Assembly: GCA_013334525.1 (NCBI GenBank)
Contig: JAAXXK010000003.1
Span: 28,708-72,656, forward strand
DNA from: Chlorobiaceae bacterium
GTDB taxonomy: Bacteria > Bacteroidota > Chlorobiia > Chlorobiales > Chlorobiaceae
Reading direction: 5' to 3'
Length of the DNA: 43,949 nucleotides
Positions 16,318 to 29,225 of the stretch are shown here, piece after piece. The notes under the pieces were generated by a model, which saw only the letters and a program-made list of their open reading frames with translations, did not search any database and was not told where the DNA came from. Within the stretch, counting starts at the first letter, position 1; every line of letters starts with the position of its first letter. Made by a program: the position numbers and the translations under genes.

Positions 16318-18486
16318 ATGGATAACGCGCAAGTGTTGTTAACACAAGCCCTTGAACACCATCAACATGGCCAGCTCGCCCAGGCGCAATCGATTTACGA
16401 AACAATCCTTGTAATCGAACCGAACAACGCCGAAGCGTTGCACCTCCTTGGCTGCATCGCTTACCAGAAAAATCATTTTCAGGATGCCGTTGAACTTATC
16501 AACAGGGCAATCTCGCTATGTCCGGATAACGCCGTATTCCACTCCAATCAAGGGCTGTCTCTGATTGCACTGGGAAAGCCTGACGCAGCCGTAGCCGGTT
16601 ATGATCGGGCAATCAAGTTAAATCCGAACTATGCCGAGGCTTTTTACAACCGAGGAATTGCGTTTGAGAAACTCACTTTGTTCGACGCTGCGATGGAAAG
16701 TTATAAGAGGGCTGTCGCTATCAATCCAGACTTTGCCGAGGCGTGGAACAACCTGGGCAACTTGCTCAATCGACTCGAACAGTTCAATACTGCTGTGGAT
16801 AGTTATAACCGGGCGATCGCCATCAAACCTGATTATGCTGAGGCCTGGTTCAATCGAGGCATAGCTCTCTATCCACTCAAAGATTTTGATGCAGCAATAG
16901 ACAGTTACAACCAGGCCATAGCCATACAGCCCGATTTTGCCGAGGCTTTCTTTCACAGGGCCTATACGCTTCAGGAACTCAAACAGTTCGATGCGGCAAT
17001 AGAAAGCTACAACCGGACCATCGCCATAGATCCCTATTTTACCGATGCTTTTTTTAACAGAGCCAATGCGCTTCAGGAACTCAAACAGTTCGATGCGGCA
17101 ATAGAAAGTTACAGCCGGACCATCGCCATACAGCCCTATTTTGCCGAGGCTTATTCAAACAGAGGCAATGCGTTACAGAATCTCAAACAGTTCGATGCGG
17201 CAATAGAAAGTTATGATCAGGCTATAGCGATAAAGCCCGATTTTGCCGATGCATTTTCCAATCGGGGCGTAGCGTTACAACAGCTCAAACGGTTCGATGC
17301 GGCCATAGAGAGCTACAATCAGGCTATCACTATACGGACTGAAGGTGCTGAAGCTTTTTTCCTGCGGGGTAATGCAATGCTTGAACTCAATATGATTGAC
17401 GCTGCCCTGGATAGTTTTGACCATGCAATTACCCTGAGACCCGATTATGCCGAGGCATATTCCAATCGGGCCATCCCTCTGCTGGTTCTGAAACAGTTTG
17501 ACGCTGCCATGGACAGTTTTGACCGGGCAATAACGATCAATCCCGACTATGCCGATGCTTATTGGAATAAAGCTTTGGTAATGCTCATGACCGGCAATTA
17601 TAAAAAGGGCTGGACGTTATATGAATGGCGATGGAAAGTGGACGGCTTCCCTTCTCCCAGACGCAACTTCACCCAGCCGTTATGGATCGGTAATGAATCG
17701 ATTGAAGGCAAAACCATACTGCTGCATAGCGAGCAGGGTTTAGGCGATACGATTCAGTTTTGTCGCTATGTCAAGCTGGTTAAAGATCTTGGGGCACGGG
17801 TAATTGTAGAAGCAGACGCTTCGCTCATCGGCTTGCTCAGTCAACTTGATGGGGTTGCCAAATTAGTGGCAAAAGGCGATGCCCTTCCCTTTTTTGACCT
17901 GCACTGCCCGTTGTTGAGCTTGCCCCTTGCATTCAACACGACCCTTGAAACCATTCCATCCTCTTCAGGATATTTGTCGGCCGATACCGAAAAGGTTATC
18001 GAATGGGCTCAACGGTTGGGACCAAAAACAAAGCCTCGAATCGGATTGGTATGGAACGGCAGCATTACCCATACCAATGACCATAATCGAAGTGTTTCCC
18101 TGTTATCACTGACGCGGCATCTGCCCCCCGGATTCCAGTATATAAGCCTGCAAAAGGAGGTAAGGGATACAGACAGGCCGCTTCTCGACTCGGCGGCAAA
18201 CATCGTTCACCCTGGAGACGATGTCACTGACTTTAACGACACTGCGGCCCTTTGTGAATTGATGGATCTGGTGATCAGCATCGATACGAGCGTTGCGCAC
18301 CTGAGCGCCGCCATGGGCAAGCCGACATGGATACTGCTACCGTTTCTTCCCGATTGGCGATGGCTGCTCGATCGGGATGACAGCCCATGGTATGCTAGCG
18401 CCAGACTATACCGGCAAGAGGCGCTTGGTGATTGGCATGGCGCTTTTACAAAGGTTGGAAATGATTTATCAAATAAAACCTGGTAA
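16318..18486 (+). CDS. TPR protein with C-terminal GT9-like glycosyltransferase domain
   Basis: 722 residues. Residues about 1-440 are some twelve 34-residue tetratricopeptide repeats (typical unit FDAAIESYNRAIAIKPDFAEAF). Residues about 470-715 look like an ADP-heptose-transferase-type fold: HSEQGLGDTIQFCRYVK, GLVWNGS, then SIDTSVAHLSAAMGKPTW. This architecture is widespread in bacteria and usually called a TPR glycosyltransferase; acceptor and sugar donor are not known. Central repeats are nearly identical in DNA at 102-base spacing (16981, 17083, 17185, 17287). Base composition is visibly more AT-rich than in recN or dapA, which may mean recent acquisition. It has an AAGGA site just before the ATG. 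Confidence 0.85.
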   Translation: MDNAQVLLTQALEHHQHGQLAQAQSIYETILVIEPNNAEALHLLGCIAYQKNHFQDAVELINRAISLCPDNAVFHSNQGLSLIALGKPDAAVAGYDRAIKLNPNYAEAFYNRGIAFEKLTLFDAAMESYKRAVAINPDFAEAWNNLGNLLNRLEQFNTAVDSYNRAIAIKPDYAEAWFNRGIALYPLKDFDAAIDSYNQAIAIQPDFAEAFFHRAYTLQELKQFDAAIESYNRTIAIDPYFTDAFFNRANALQELKQFDAAIESYSRTIAIQPYFAEAYSNRGNALQNLKQFDAAIESYDQAIAIKPDFADAFSNRGVALQQLKRFDAAIESYNQAITIRTEGAEAFFLRGNAMLELNMIDAALDSFDHAITLRPDYAEAYSNRAIPLLVLKQFDAAMDSFDRAITINPDYADAYWNKALVMLMTGNYKKGWTLYEWRWKVDGFPSPRRNFTQPLWIGNESIEGKTILLHSEQGLGDTIQFCRYVKLVKDLGARVIVEADASLIGLLSQLDGVAKLVAKGDALPFFDLHCPLLSLPLAFNTTLETIPSSSGYLSADTEKVIEWAQRLGPKTKPRIGLVWNGSITHTNDHNRSVSLLSLTRHLPPGFQYISLQKEVRDTDRPLLDSAANIVHPGDDVTDFNDTAALCELMDLVISIDTSVAHLSAAMGKPTWILLPFLPDWRWLLDRDDSPWYASARLYRQEALGDWHGAFTKVGNDLSNKTW
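16964..17330 (+). repeat. Near-identical 102-bp tandem units in the TPR gene
   Basis: The string CTCAAACAGTTCGATGCGGC recurs, with a few changes, so that its AAAC is at 16981, 17083, 17185 and 17287: an exact 102-base (34-codon) period. Similarity reaches into the following AATAGAAAG segment. This indicates recent duplication of TPR units rather than old, diverged repeats. Confidence 0.85.
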
Positions 18487-18677
18487 CCAGGCTCTCTCGT
18501 ATTTCAGGTTCATATCTGATCGAAAAACCCTCAACAAGCAAATGGACGTAGTACATGGTTCAGCCATCTTATGCTGAATAAGCCGGGAAATGCAATAAAT
18601 CAGCACTTTAGCTGAGCAGGGACAAAACGTTTAGCGATCTATAAAACAGATACTTACACGACCAGAGAAAATCCGCC

Positions 18678-18705
18678 TTGAAAATCACCAAGTTTGCTTT
18701 ATTAT
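18678..18705 (+). promoter_or_regulatory. Promoter-like element before dapA
   Basis: TTGAAA (18678-18683), a 16-base spacer and TATTAT (18700-18705), 41 bases before the dapA ATG. The rest of the gap from 18487 holds only a small hairpin (TTCAGC/GCTGAA near 18559-18575) and no gene that I can support. Confidence 0.4.
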
Positions 18706-18746
18706 TGGTTGCATATCGATGCACGCAATAATCACCCATTAGTTTT

Positions 18747-19637
18747 ATGTCAAATCGCCTTATTTCAGGTTCCGCCGTGGCCCTGGTTACACCGTTCCTC
18801 AGTGACGGGTCGATCGATACCGAGGCCCTGCGACGTCTTGTGCGCTTTCAGAGGGATGCCGGTACCGATATCCTGATCCCCTGCGGCACAACCGGCGAGT
18901 CACCGACCCTTTCGACCGCCGAGCAGTCGGAAATCATCCGCATCGTCCGTGAAGAGGCTGGTCCGGACATCATGGTGGCTGCAGGCGCCGGCACCAACTC
19001 TACCGACCATGCCGTCGAACTTTCACGCAACGCAGAAAAAGCCGGGGCTCAGGCCATCCTTTCCGTTGCGCCATATTACAACAAGCCTTCGCAGGAGGGA
19101 TTATACCAGCACTTCAGGCACGTCGCCCAGTCAGTGTCGATCCCGGTCATCATATACAACGTGCCCGGCAGGACAGGATGCAACGTCAGCGCCGATACCA
19201 TCATCAGGCTGGCCAACGATTTCGACAACATCCTTGCTGTAAAGGAGGCATCGGACAACTTCGACCAGATCATGGAGATGATCGAGCGCCGTCCCGAAAG
19301 GTTCTCGGTATTGACCGGCGAGGACATGTTGATTCTGCCGTTCATGGCCATGGGTGGGGACGGGGTGATTTCAGTGGCTGCCAACCAGGTGCCAAAAGCC
19401 GTCAAGGGTCTCGTTGAGGCCATGAGGGCCGGCAATCTTGATGAGGCCCGTGCAATCAACCGGACCTACAGGAAGCTTTTCAAGCTGAATTTTATCGAGA
19501 GCAATCCCGTACCGGTGAAGTACGCCCTCTCCCTGATGGGTATGGTGGAAGAGGTTTACCGCCTGCCGCTGGTTCCGATGTCCGACATAAACAAGGAGAC
19601 GGTGAAAATGGAGATACAGAGGCTGGGGCTGATCTGA
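18747..19637 (+). CDS. dapA: 4-hydroxy-tetrahydrodipicolinate synthase
   Basis: A 296-residue class I aldolase-fold enzyme that condenses pyruvate with aspartate semialdehyde, the first committed step to lysine and meso-diaminopimelate. The Schiff-base lysine is K166 in AVKEASDN. The catalytic triad residues are also visible: T48 in CGTTGES, Y111 in [13 protein letters not shown] and Y137 in YNVPGRTG. Length is standard. It stands alone, with a promoter-like element upstream and a terminator hairpin shared with gcvPA downstream. Confidence 0.95.
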   Translation: MSNRLISGSAVALVTPFLSDGSIDTEALRRLVRFQRDAGTDILIPCGTTGESPTLSTAEQSEIIRIVREEAGPDIMVAAGAGTNSTDHAVELSRNAEKAGAQAILSVAPYYNKPSQEGLYQHFRHVAQSVSIPVIIYNVPGRTGCNVSADTIIRLANDFDNILAVKEASDNFDQIMEMIERRPERFSVLTGEDMLILPFMAMGGDGVISVAANQVPKAVKGLVEAMRAGNLDEARAINRTYRKLFKLNFIESNPVPVKYALSLMGMVEEVYRLPLVPMSDINKETVKMEIQRLGLI

Positions 19638-19712
19638 TTGTCAGGATTGCCGTTCGGCACCGTACAATATTGCGCGATTCGACCCAGGACGCATTTGCTG
19701 GTGCTGGAATAC

Positions 19713-19747
19713 TGAAAAAAAAGGGGCGGACACACAGGTCCGCCCCT
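19713..19747 (-). terminator. Intrinsic terminator for gcvPA
   Basis: Perfect 9-bp GC-rich stem (19723-19731 with 19738-19746) and a 6-base loop. Read on the minus strand it is followed by eight T (19715-19722), a classical terminator for gcvPA. On the plus strand it lies 85 bases after dapA, so it may also stop dapA transcripts, though without a T run. Confidence 0.88.
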
Positions 19748-19770
19748 ATAAAAGATACCGTTGACTGATC

Positions 19771-21105
19771 TTAGCTGAAACGCCCCAGTTCCAGCACAAA
19801 CGAGTCCATCTCATCTTTGGTCCTTTGTTCCGTGACCGCGACAAGAAGGCCGTTTTCACCCCATGCTGAAAGGTCCACACCTGCGAAAACACGCTTCGAA
19901 AGCATACCTTCAATGATCGATGCAGCCGGAACGGGCGTCTCAACCACGAATTCCCTGAAGAACGGTGCTCCGTATTTCAGCGAATAACCGGGAAGCGCCG
20001 TGATTTTGTCGGCCAGGTAGTGCGCCTTCTGCATGGAACGCATCGCCACATCCCTGATTCCTTCCCTGCCGAGCAGCGAAAGATGGACGGCCGCCTGCAA
20101 AGCGCAAAGCGCCTGGTTCGAACAGATGTTCGAGGTCGCCTTCTCCCTGCGGATATGCTGTTCGCGTGTCTGGAGCGTCAGGATAAAGCCCTCCTCTCCA
20201 TCACGATCCTTTGTCATGCCGACAAGTCGTCCGGGAATCTTGCGGACATGCTGCTGCTTGACCGTGAAGATGCCGAGATAGGGACCCCCGAAACTCTGGG
20301 CGTTGCCGAGCGGCTGTCCTTCGCCAACCGCGATGTCCGCGCCGTAATTGCCGGGAGCCTCAAGCACGCCGAGCGAAACCGGGTCTGCCGAAACAATGAA
20401 CAGCGCGCCGTTCCGGCGGGCGATCTCGCCGATGGATTCGACCTCTTCGAGACAGCCGTAAAAGTTGGGCTGCTGCACGATGACTGCGGCCGTCGACGAG
20501 GATACGATTGATTTAAGCTCTTCGACGCTGCCGATTCCATCCTTGATGGCGTTCTGGAGGATCGGCCTGTCACCCGCGGCTTCGAGGTAGGTCTCAAGGA
20601 CCTGGCGACTGTATGGATGAAGTTTCCCGGCCACGACAATATCGTTGCGGCCGGTGGTGTTCACGGCCATGATCGCGGCCTCAGCCAGGGATGAGGCTCC
20701 ATCGTACATCGATGCGTTGGCGACATCCATGCCGTAGAGGCGGCACATCATGCTCTGGTACTCGTAGATAGCCTGGAGGGTACCCTGCGACACTTCAGCC
20801 TGGTAGGGAGTGTAGGCCGTATAGAATTCGCTGCGGGACGAGATGGTCTTGACTGCGGCCGGAATGAAATGGTCGTAAGCTCCTGCCCCGAGGAAACTCA
20901 CATGGTCAGCTGTGGCTGCGTTCTGCCTGGCCATCTGTTCGAGCAGGCGTTTCACCTCCGGCTCACCCATGGCAGGCATGAGGTCGAGAGCTTTCTGAAG
21001 GCGTATTTCGGCAGGTATGTCCGCCACGAGATCATCGAAACCTTCGACGCCGATCTGCCGGAGCATCTCGGCCCGTTCGGCATCCGAATTGACAATGAAA
21101 GGCAT
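19771..21105 (-). CDS. gcvPA: Glycine dehydrogenase (decarboxylating), subunit 1
   Basis: 444 residues, matching the N-terminal half of P-protein as found in split, two-subunit glycine cleavage systems. The start reads [15 protein letters not shown], with [29 protein letters not shown] and [10 protein letters not shown] as strong family motifs. The PLP-binding lysine belongs to subunit 2 (GcvPB), which is not in the window, nor is gcvT. The complex decarboxylates glycine, loading the aminomethyl group onto GcvH. It starts 40 bases after gcvH and ends at a strong terminator. Confidence 0.95.
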   Translation of the reverse strand: MPFIVNSDAERAEMLRQIGVEGFDDLVADIPAEIRLQKALDLMPAMGEPEVKRLLEQMARQNAATADHVSFLGAGAYDHFIPAAVKTISSRSEFYTAYTPYQAEVSQGTLQAIYEYQSMMCRLYGMDVANASMYDGASSLAEAAIMAVNTTGRNDIVVAGKLHPYSRQVLETYLEAAGDRPILQNAIKDGIGSVEELKSIVSSSTAAVIVQQPNFYGCLEEVESIGEIARRNGALFIVSADPVSLGVLEAPGNYGADIAVGEGQPLGNAQSFGGPYLGIFTVKQQHVRKIPGRLVGMTKDRDGEEGFILTLQTREQHIRREKATSNICSNQALCALQAAVHLSLLGREGIRDVAMRSMQKAHYLADKITALPGYSLKYGAPFFREFVVETPVPAASIIEGMLSKRVFAGVDLSAWGENGLLVAVTEQRTKDEMDSFVLELGRFS

Positions 21106-21145
21106 GGTATAGATGGATACTGTTATAAAACCTCAACGAAGCCCG

Positions 21146-21529
21146 TCACTCACCGATCAACGCGCGGTAGTCCGCAGGCGACAGTAATGAATCGACTTCA
21201 GACACGCTTGCGATCTTCAGCTTGACGATCCAGCCATCGTCGTAAGGGCTCTGGTTGACAACCTCTGCGCTGTCGAGAGATTCGTTGACCGCAACGATTT
21301 CGCCAGCAATCGGAGCAAACAGATCGGCGACCGTCTTGACGGCTTCCACGGTACCGAACACCTCATGTGCCTTGACTTGCGTGCCGACCGGCTTTATTTC
21401 GACGAATACGATATCGCCAAGCTCGGACTGGGCAAAATCGGTGATACCGACAAGGGCGGTTGCGCCATCCTCAAGGAGCTGGATCCATTCATGATCCTTC
21501 GTATAGCGGAGATTGTCAGGGATGTTCAT
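21146..21529 (-). CDS. gcvH: Glycine cleavage system H protein
   Basis: A 127-residue lipoyl carrier that shuttles the aminomethyl group between P and T proteins. The lipoylated lysine is K65 in VEAVKTV, and the N-terminus (LRYTKDHEWI) and VGITDFAQSELGDIVFVE are standard. It is probably cotranscribed with gcvPA, 40 bases downstream. The 237 bases up to rlmB are mostly filled by an inverted nonamer array, so a promoter just before gcvH must be sought within or downstream of that array. Confidence 0.96.
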   Translation of the reverse strand: MNIPDNLRYTKDHEWIQLLEDGATALVGITDFAQSELGDIVFVEIKPVGTQVKAHEVFGTVEAVKTVADLFAPIAGEIVAVNESLDSAEVVNQSPYDDGWIVKLKIASVSEVDSLLSPADYRALIGE

Positions 21530-21622
21530 GTCAGGGCGTGATTAACTGATTGTTTGGTATTTCGAACAGAAGAAATGCAAGGTAACATTTTTTCAATTTC
21601 AGGGAAAGGAAGGAAGAAGAAG

Positions 21623-21756
21623 AACTCAAGGGACCAAAGGGACTCAAAGGACCTAAAGGACATAAGGGTTAAAACATTCAATTTCTTTCCCCTCTTGTCT
21701 TCATGGCCGTCCTTTACGTCCCTTTGGTCCTTTATGTCCTTTTGGTCCCTTTCTTC
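21623..21756. repeat. Inverted repeat of GGAC/GTCC nonamers between rlmB and gcvH
   Basis: The left arm has four units in exact 9-base register (21628-21663): AAGGGACCA, AAGGGACTC, AAAGGACCT, AAAGGACAT. The right arm has five (21709-21753): GTCCTTTAC, GTCCCTTTG, GTCCTTTAT, GTCCTTTTG, GTCCCTTTC. The arms are complementary across a 45-base spacer and could form a long hairpin. It lies just after the rlmB stop on the minus strand. It belongs to the same word family as 201-412 and 5486-5525. Confidence 0.82.
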
Positions 21757-21766
21757 AGGCCATTCC

Positions 21767-22540
21767 TCACGCCAGCCGCTGTCGCATCGCCTCATAGAGC
21801 AACACCCCGGTGGCGACGCTGACGTTGAGGGATTCGACGCAGCCGGCCATCGGAATGCGCACGACCGAGTCGCAACGCTTGCGGGCCTCGGAGCCCAGGC
21901 CGGCTCCTTCGGCGCCCATCACCAGGGCTATGGGGCCGCGCCAGTCGATATCGGTATGGTTCTTTTCGGCATCCATGTCCGCCGCGACGATCAGGAACCC
22001 GCGGTCATGGAGCAGGTCGAGGCTTTTGACCAGGCTCTTCACCTTGCAGACACGCATGTGTGACAGGGCACCAGCCGAAGCCTTATGAACGGTCGCATTG
22101 ATCGGCGTTCCCTTGCCATCGACCAGGATGACGGCATCGGCGGCGACAGCCTCGGCGGTACGGACGATAGCCCCCACATTGTGGGGATCCTCCAGGCCAT
22201 CGAGAACCACCAGCAGCGGCGAGCTGTTTCTCGGTGAGGCGAGCACCTCTTCGAGGCCATAGGAGGTCACGGTACTGATGAGGGCACAGACGCCCTGGTT
22301 CTTGGCTGTTCCGGAAATCAGGGTGAGCTTCTCCATGCGCGCCTTGCCGCATGGGATTTTCAGCCTTCTTGCCGTAATGATGATCTCCTTGAGCTTGGGA
22401 TGGGATGTATTGAACTGGAGGTAGATTTTCTCGACGCTCTCCGGCTTTGTCTGTAAAAGCTCTACAACCGCGTTCCGACCATAGACGATCTGCTCTTTGA
22501 GTTCCTGGGCCGGGGCGCCGGCATTGCCTGATTTATCCAA
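21767..22540 (-). CDS. rlmB: 23S rRNA (guanosine-2'-O-)-methyltransferase RlmB, TrmH family
   Basis: A 257-residue SPOUT methyltransferase. The three family motifs are present: LDGLEDPHNVGAIVRTAEA, ALVMGAEGAGLG and SLNVSVATGVLLYE. The N-terminal part (IVYGRNAVVELLQ) is the usual RNA-binding domain of RlmB/SpoU proteins. RlmB methylates G2251 in the P loop; other TrmH-family targets cannot be excluded. The start is a TTG codon (22540 on the minus strand), supported by a strong GGAGGGGG site 6 bases upstream. It is divergent from the PFOR gene. Confidence 0.9.
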   Translation of the reverse strand: MDKSGNAGAPAQELKEQIVYGRNAVVELLQTKPESVEKIYLQFNTSHPKLKEIIITARRLKIPCGKARMEKLTLISGTAKNQGVCALISTVTSYGLEEVLASPRNSSPLLVVLDGLEDPHNVGAIVRTAEAVAADAVILVDGKGTPINATVHKASAGALSHMRVCKVKSLVKSLDLLHDRGFLIVAADMDAEKNHTDIDWRGPIALVMGAEGAGLGSEARKRCDSVVRIPMAGCVESLNVSVATGVLLYEAMRQRLA

Positions 22541-22618
22541 CGATTGCCCCCTCCAGGGGCGCTTGATTCAAATGTGTACAGTGCTTGCCGGATGGGCCTG
22601 CACGAAAAGCTTTCAGAA

Positions 22619-22647
22619 TTGAAGTATATCAGTTTTTTTCATATCTT
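22619..22647 (+). promoter_or_regulatory. Promoter-like element before the PFOR gene
   Basis: TTGAAG (22619-22624), a 17-base spacer and TATCTT (22642-22647, extended TATCTTGG), about 125 bases before the ATG. Moderate match; the extended word is shared with recN. Confidence 0.4.
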
Positions 22648-22699
22648 GGAAAGCACACTCGAGCTTTCTTACCGCGAACGTAACATTTCCCGTATAGTC

Positions 22700-22745
22700 G
22701 AGGTTCACGTATCGAGATTCACGCAAGTCCCAAGCACAAGTCCCA
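22700..22745 (+). promoter_or_regulatory. Paired direct repeats in the PFOR leader
   Basis: GAGGTTCACG (22700-22709) and GAGATTCACG (22714-22723) are 14 bases apart, then CAAGTCCCA occurs twice (22724-22732 and 22737-22745), 13 bases apart. They sit between the promoter-like element and the start codon. They could be a regulator's binding sites; that is inference. Confidence 0.35.
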
Positions 22746-22771
22746 GCAATCATAATCCAGTTATTGATCGT

Positions 22772-26329
<3,558 letters not shown>

Positions 26330-26341
26330 GAGGGTATTTGA

Positions 26342-26385
26342 AATAAAGCAGAAAAGCGGTCGTTTGACCGCTTTTCTGCTTTATT
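26342..26385. terminator. Bidirectional terminator between PFOR and TPR genes
   Basis: A perfect 20-bp inverted repeat (26342-26361 with 26366-26385) with a GTTT loop, lying between two convergent genes. Both strands have short T-rich stretches within the distal arm. Confidence 0.85.
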
Positions 26386-26411
26386 GGTAAAATAGGAAAT
26401 TGAACCTGCTG

Positions 26412-28166
26412 CTACCTTGAAGCCTTGGGGGCTGGCGTTTTCGCCTTTTCGAACATCTCACCGGCCTTTTCAGGATTGCCAAGCTTTTCGTAGACCTGTG
26501 CAAGGTGCCTGAAAACTTCAGGCTCATCAAGGCCGGTTCCGATCGCTTTTTCGATCATCTGCCGTGCAAGGTCGTAACTCCCGAGACGATAGTGTACCCA
26601 ACCCAACGTATCGAGAAAAACGCCATTGTCCGGGTCAAGCATGACGGCATTTTGCGCAAGCTGAAGAGCCTGTGATAGCATCAGCCCCTCTTCGGCATAA
26701 AGATATGCCAGATTGTTCATGGCAAGCGTGTTATGCCCGTCGAGCTCGAGCACCCTGCCGTATGCCTCCCTGCAGCTCTTTTTCCTGCCGAGGGTGTCAT
26801 AGGCCATCGCGAGCGTGGTATTTGCCTGGATCAGGACATCCTGGTCGCGAATGGCTGATTTCGCCCTGACCACCGTTTCCAGGATCCGGGCAGCCCGCCA
26901 GGGCGATCCGGTACGCATAAGCGCATATCCCTCTATGGTTTTCCACTGGGCCATACGAAGGGGATGGCGTCTTTTTGCCTTTGCAAGGTAATCGAATGCC
27001 TTGCGGCTCTCGTCAAGATCCAGATGAATCGTAATCAGGTACTCCCATGCGGCAAAGTTGCTGCCGTCGAGCTGAATCGACTTTTTTAAACTGGCGACCG
27101 CCTCCCGTCCCATCTCCCGCCTCATTTGATATATGCCCTTCAGCATGTAGATCCTGCTGTCACGGGGATAACGGGATATGATTTCATCAACAAGGCCAAG
27201 GGCCGGCTCGACATAGAGGGAATCTTTTTCAGATCGGACCAGAAAGAGCCTGGCAATATCGATGACGGTATCTGCCGATACAGGTTTTGTGTCAAGGAAT
27301 GCGTGAAGTTCACGAATATAATCGGGCAAACGCCCGGCCTTTATGTAGAAATCGAACATAGCAACCCAGGCAGGAACCAGATGCCGGTCGGCTGCGAGAA
27401 GGGCTTTGAACGTATCCACAGCAAGATCCCCCTGGCCGTTCTGGGCGTAGAGCTCCCCAAGCGTCAGCTGAAGCTTGGCGTCGTTCTGGCCCAGGCCGAT
27501 GATCTGTTTGAGGGTAACGATGGCCTGCTGATGGCGTTTGAGACGGATTTGCAGCAGCAATGCCTGGGAGAGAGCCTCCTCGTTGAGCGGATCGATCTTA
27601 ACTACGTTATCAAACACCTCCAGGGCCTGTTCGGGATGGTTGGCCGACAAATATTCAAGGGCCTGCATGTACATCATGTCGGTACGGTCGGAACCGGACT
27701 GGGCAACCTGGCCGTATAGCGCGGCTGCCTTGTCGTAATCCTGCATGTCATGGGAAATCCGGGCGAGGGCCCTGGCGTAATAGGTGTTGCCTGGATCGAG
27801 TATTACGGCCGCTTCGCCGTGGACGCGAGCCGAATCGAGAACGGCAAGGCCGTAATAGGCCCGCGACATCGAATAGTGAACGGCGGCTTCATCCGGCCTG
27901 ACAGCCTGTACCTTCCGGAAGCTGTCGATTGCGCCCCAGAAATCACTCTTCAGGAGCAGAAACAGGCCTCGCACATATTCAGGCATCATCTCCGGCTGAG
28001 GGGCAGATCGGGCCCCGGCAGGTGCTTCGGCAGAACGACTCTCCCCATCGTGAACCGGGCTATCGGCCGCCCTGCAGGTAAGCCTCGCAGCAACAAGAGA
28101 GAGAAAACAGACTGCTACAAGCAGGAGCCGCCTCGTTGCCTTACCGTATTTCGGCTTACTCTCCAT
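26412..28166 (-). CDS. Exported tetratricopeptide-repeat protein
   Basis: 584 residues if it starts at ATG 28166 (MESKPKYGK), which overlaps the ruvB stop by 11 bases; an open frame reaches 28301, but that extension lies wholly within ruvB. A basic start and hydrophobic stretch (about 12-30) look like a Sec signal peptide. The rest is a series of TPR-like helical pairs, for example [21 protein letters not shown] near 75 and [32 protein letters not shown] near the end. The last pattern is typical of large periplasmic or outer-membrane TPR scaffold proteins. No enzyme domain seen. Last gene of the long minus-strand unit. Confidence 0.82.
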   Translation of the reverse strand: MESKPKYGKATRRLLLVAVCFLSLVAARLTCRAADSPVHDGESRSAEAPAGARSAPQPEMMPEYVRGLFLLLKSDFWGAIDSFRKVQAVRPDEAAVHYSMSRAYYGLAVLDSARVHGEAAVILDPGNTYYARALARISHDMQDYDKAAALYGQVAQSGSDRTDMMYMQALEYLSANHPEQALEVFDNVVKIDPLNEEALSQALLLQIRLKRHQQAIVTLKQIIGLGQNDAKLQLTLGELYAQNGQGDLAVDTFKALLAADRHLVPAWVAMFDFYIKAGRLPDYIRELHAFLDTKPVSADTVIDIARLFLVRSEKDSLYVEPALGLVDEIISRYPRDSRIYMLKGIYQMRREMGREAVASLKKSIQLDGSNFAAWEYLITIHLDLDESRKAFDYLAKAKRRHPLRMAQWKTIEGYALMRTGSPWRAARILETVVRAKSAIRDQDVLIQANTTLAMAYDTLGRKKSCREAYGRVLELDGHNTLAMNNLAYLYAEEGLMLSQALQLAQNAVMLDPDNGVFLDTLGWVHYRLGSYDLARQMIEKAIGTGLDEPEVFRHLAQVYEKLGNPEKAGEMFEKAKTPAPKASR

Positions 28167-29196
28167 GACCTTCAAACGCATCGAACAGCGGGCCGTCGCC
28201 CTGATTACCTGGAATGGAGAACCGAGATATGGCAAGTCTGGTAGCCACCCTTCCGCGCGGTGTCCGGGCAAGGTAACCGACCTGGATAAGGTAGGGCTCA
28301 TAGACCTCTTCGATGGTATCCTGCTCCTCCCCCACCGATACGGCCAGGGAACCCAGGCCGACCGGGCCGCCGCCGAATTTGTAAATCACGGCATGAAGGA
28401 TTTTTTTATCCATGTCGTCAAGTCCGCCCTCGTCGATCTCCAGGGATTCAAGGGTCTGTTTTGCGATCGGCAGGGAAATCGATGTCTGGTTGGCGACCTG
28501 CGCGAAATCCCTGGCCCGTTTCAAAAGACGGTTTGCGATACGCGGAGTCCCCCTTGAACGACGGGCAATCTCCATTGCGGCAACGGCGTCGATACCGATA
28601 TTCAGGATTTCGGCAGACCTGATGATGATATGCTGGAGAAGATCCGCGCTGTAGTAGTCAAGACGACTGTTGATGCCGAAACGCGCCCGCAGCGGTGAAG
28701 TCAGCAGGCCGGACCTGGTGGTGGCGCCGACAAGCGTGAAGGGTTCGAGCTTGAGCTGGACCGCCCTCGATGCAGGACCGCTGTCAAGCAGGATGTCGAT
28801 GCGGTAATCCTCCATTGCTGAATAGAGGTACTCTTCGACGGCAGGGGCAAGACGGTGTATTTCGTCGATAAAGAGGATATCGCCCCGCTTCAGGCTGGTC
28901 AACAGCCCGGCGAGGTTGCCCGGTTTGTCGATCAGGGGCCCGGAGGTGATCTTTATGCCGCCACCCATCTCTGCGGCAATGATATGGGCAAGCGTAGTCT
29001 TGCCCAGGCCGGGAGGACCGGAAAGAAGCACATGGTCAAGCGCATCGCCGCGTTTCCTTGCTGCGGTGATGAACACTTTCAGATTGTCGGTCAGCTTTTT
29101 CTGACCGGCAAAATCGCCCATGCTCTGCGGTCGTATCTGCTCTTCGAACCGGACCTCAGTCGGATCCGGAACGGTATTCAACAGTTCAATCCTCAC
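28156..29196 (-). CDS. ruvB: Holliday junction branch migration ATPase RuvB
   Basis: A 346-residue AAA+ motor. [11 protein letters not shown] starts the ATPase domain, Walker A is GPPGLGKT (60-67), Walker B is FIDEIH (109-114), and [18 protein letters not shown] is the sensor 1/arginine-finger region. The C-terminal winged helix has GGGPVGL and [17 protein letters not shown]. The start is GTG. ruvA and ruvC are not adjacent; instead it sits 29 bases after an oligopeptide-type permease gene, so transcription is probably shared with unrelated genes. Confidence 0.97.
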   Translation of the reverse strand: MRIELLNTVPDPTEVRFEEQIRPQSMGDFAGQKKLTDNLKVFITAARKRGDALDHVLLSGPPGLGKTTLAHIIAAEMGGGIKITSGPLIDKPGNLAGLLTSLKRGDILFIDEIHRLAPAVEEYLYSAMEDYRIDILLDSGPASRAVQLKLEPFTLVGATTRSGLLTSPLRARFGINSRLDYYSADLLQHIIIRSAEILNIGIDAVAAMEIARRSRGTPRIANRLLKRARDFAQVANQTSISLPIAKQTLESLEIDEGGLDDMDKKILHAVIYKFGGGPVGLGSLAVSVGEEQDTIEEVYEPYLIQVGYLARTPRGRVATRLAISRFSIPGNQGDGPLFDAFEGHGE

Positions 29197-29225
29197 TCAC
29201 ATCAAGGTTTTCAGGTTCACACACA

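Noticed and set aside
18487..18746. Gap between the TPR gene and dapA considered for a tRNA or small gene
   Set aside because: No cloverleaf, T-loop or coding pattern is visible; it holds only a weak promoter-like element and a small hairpin.
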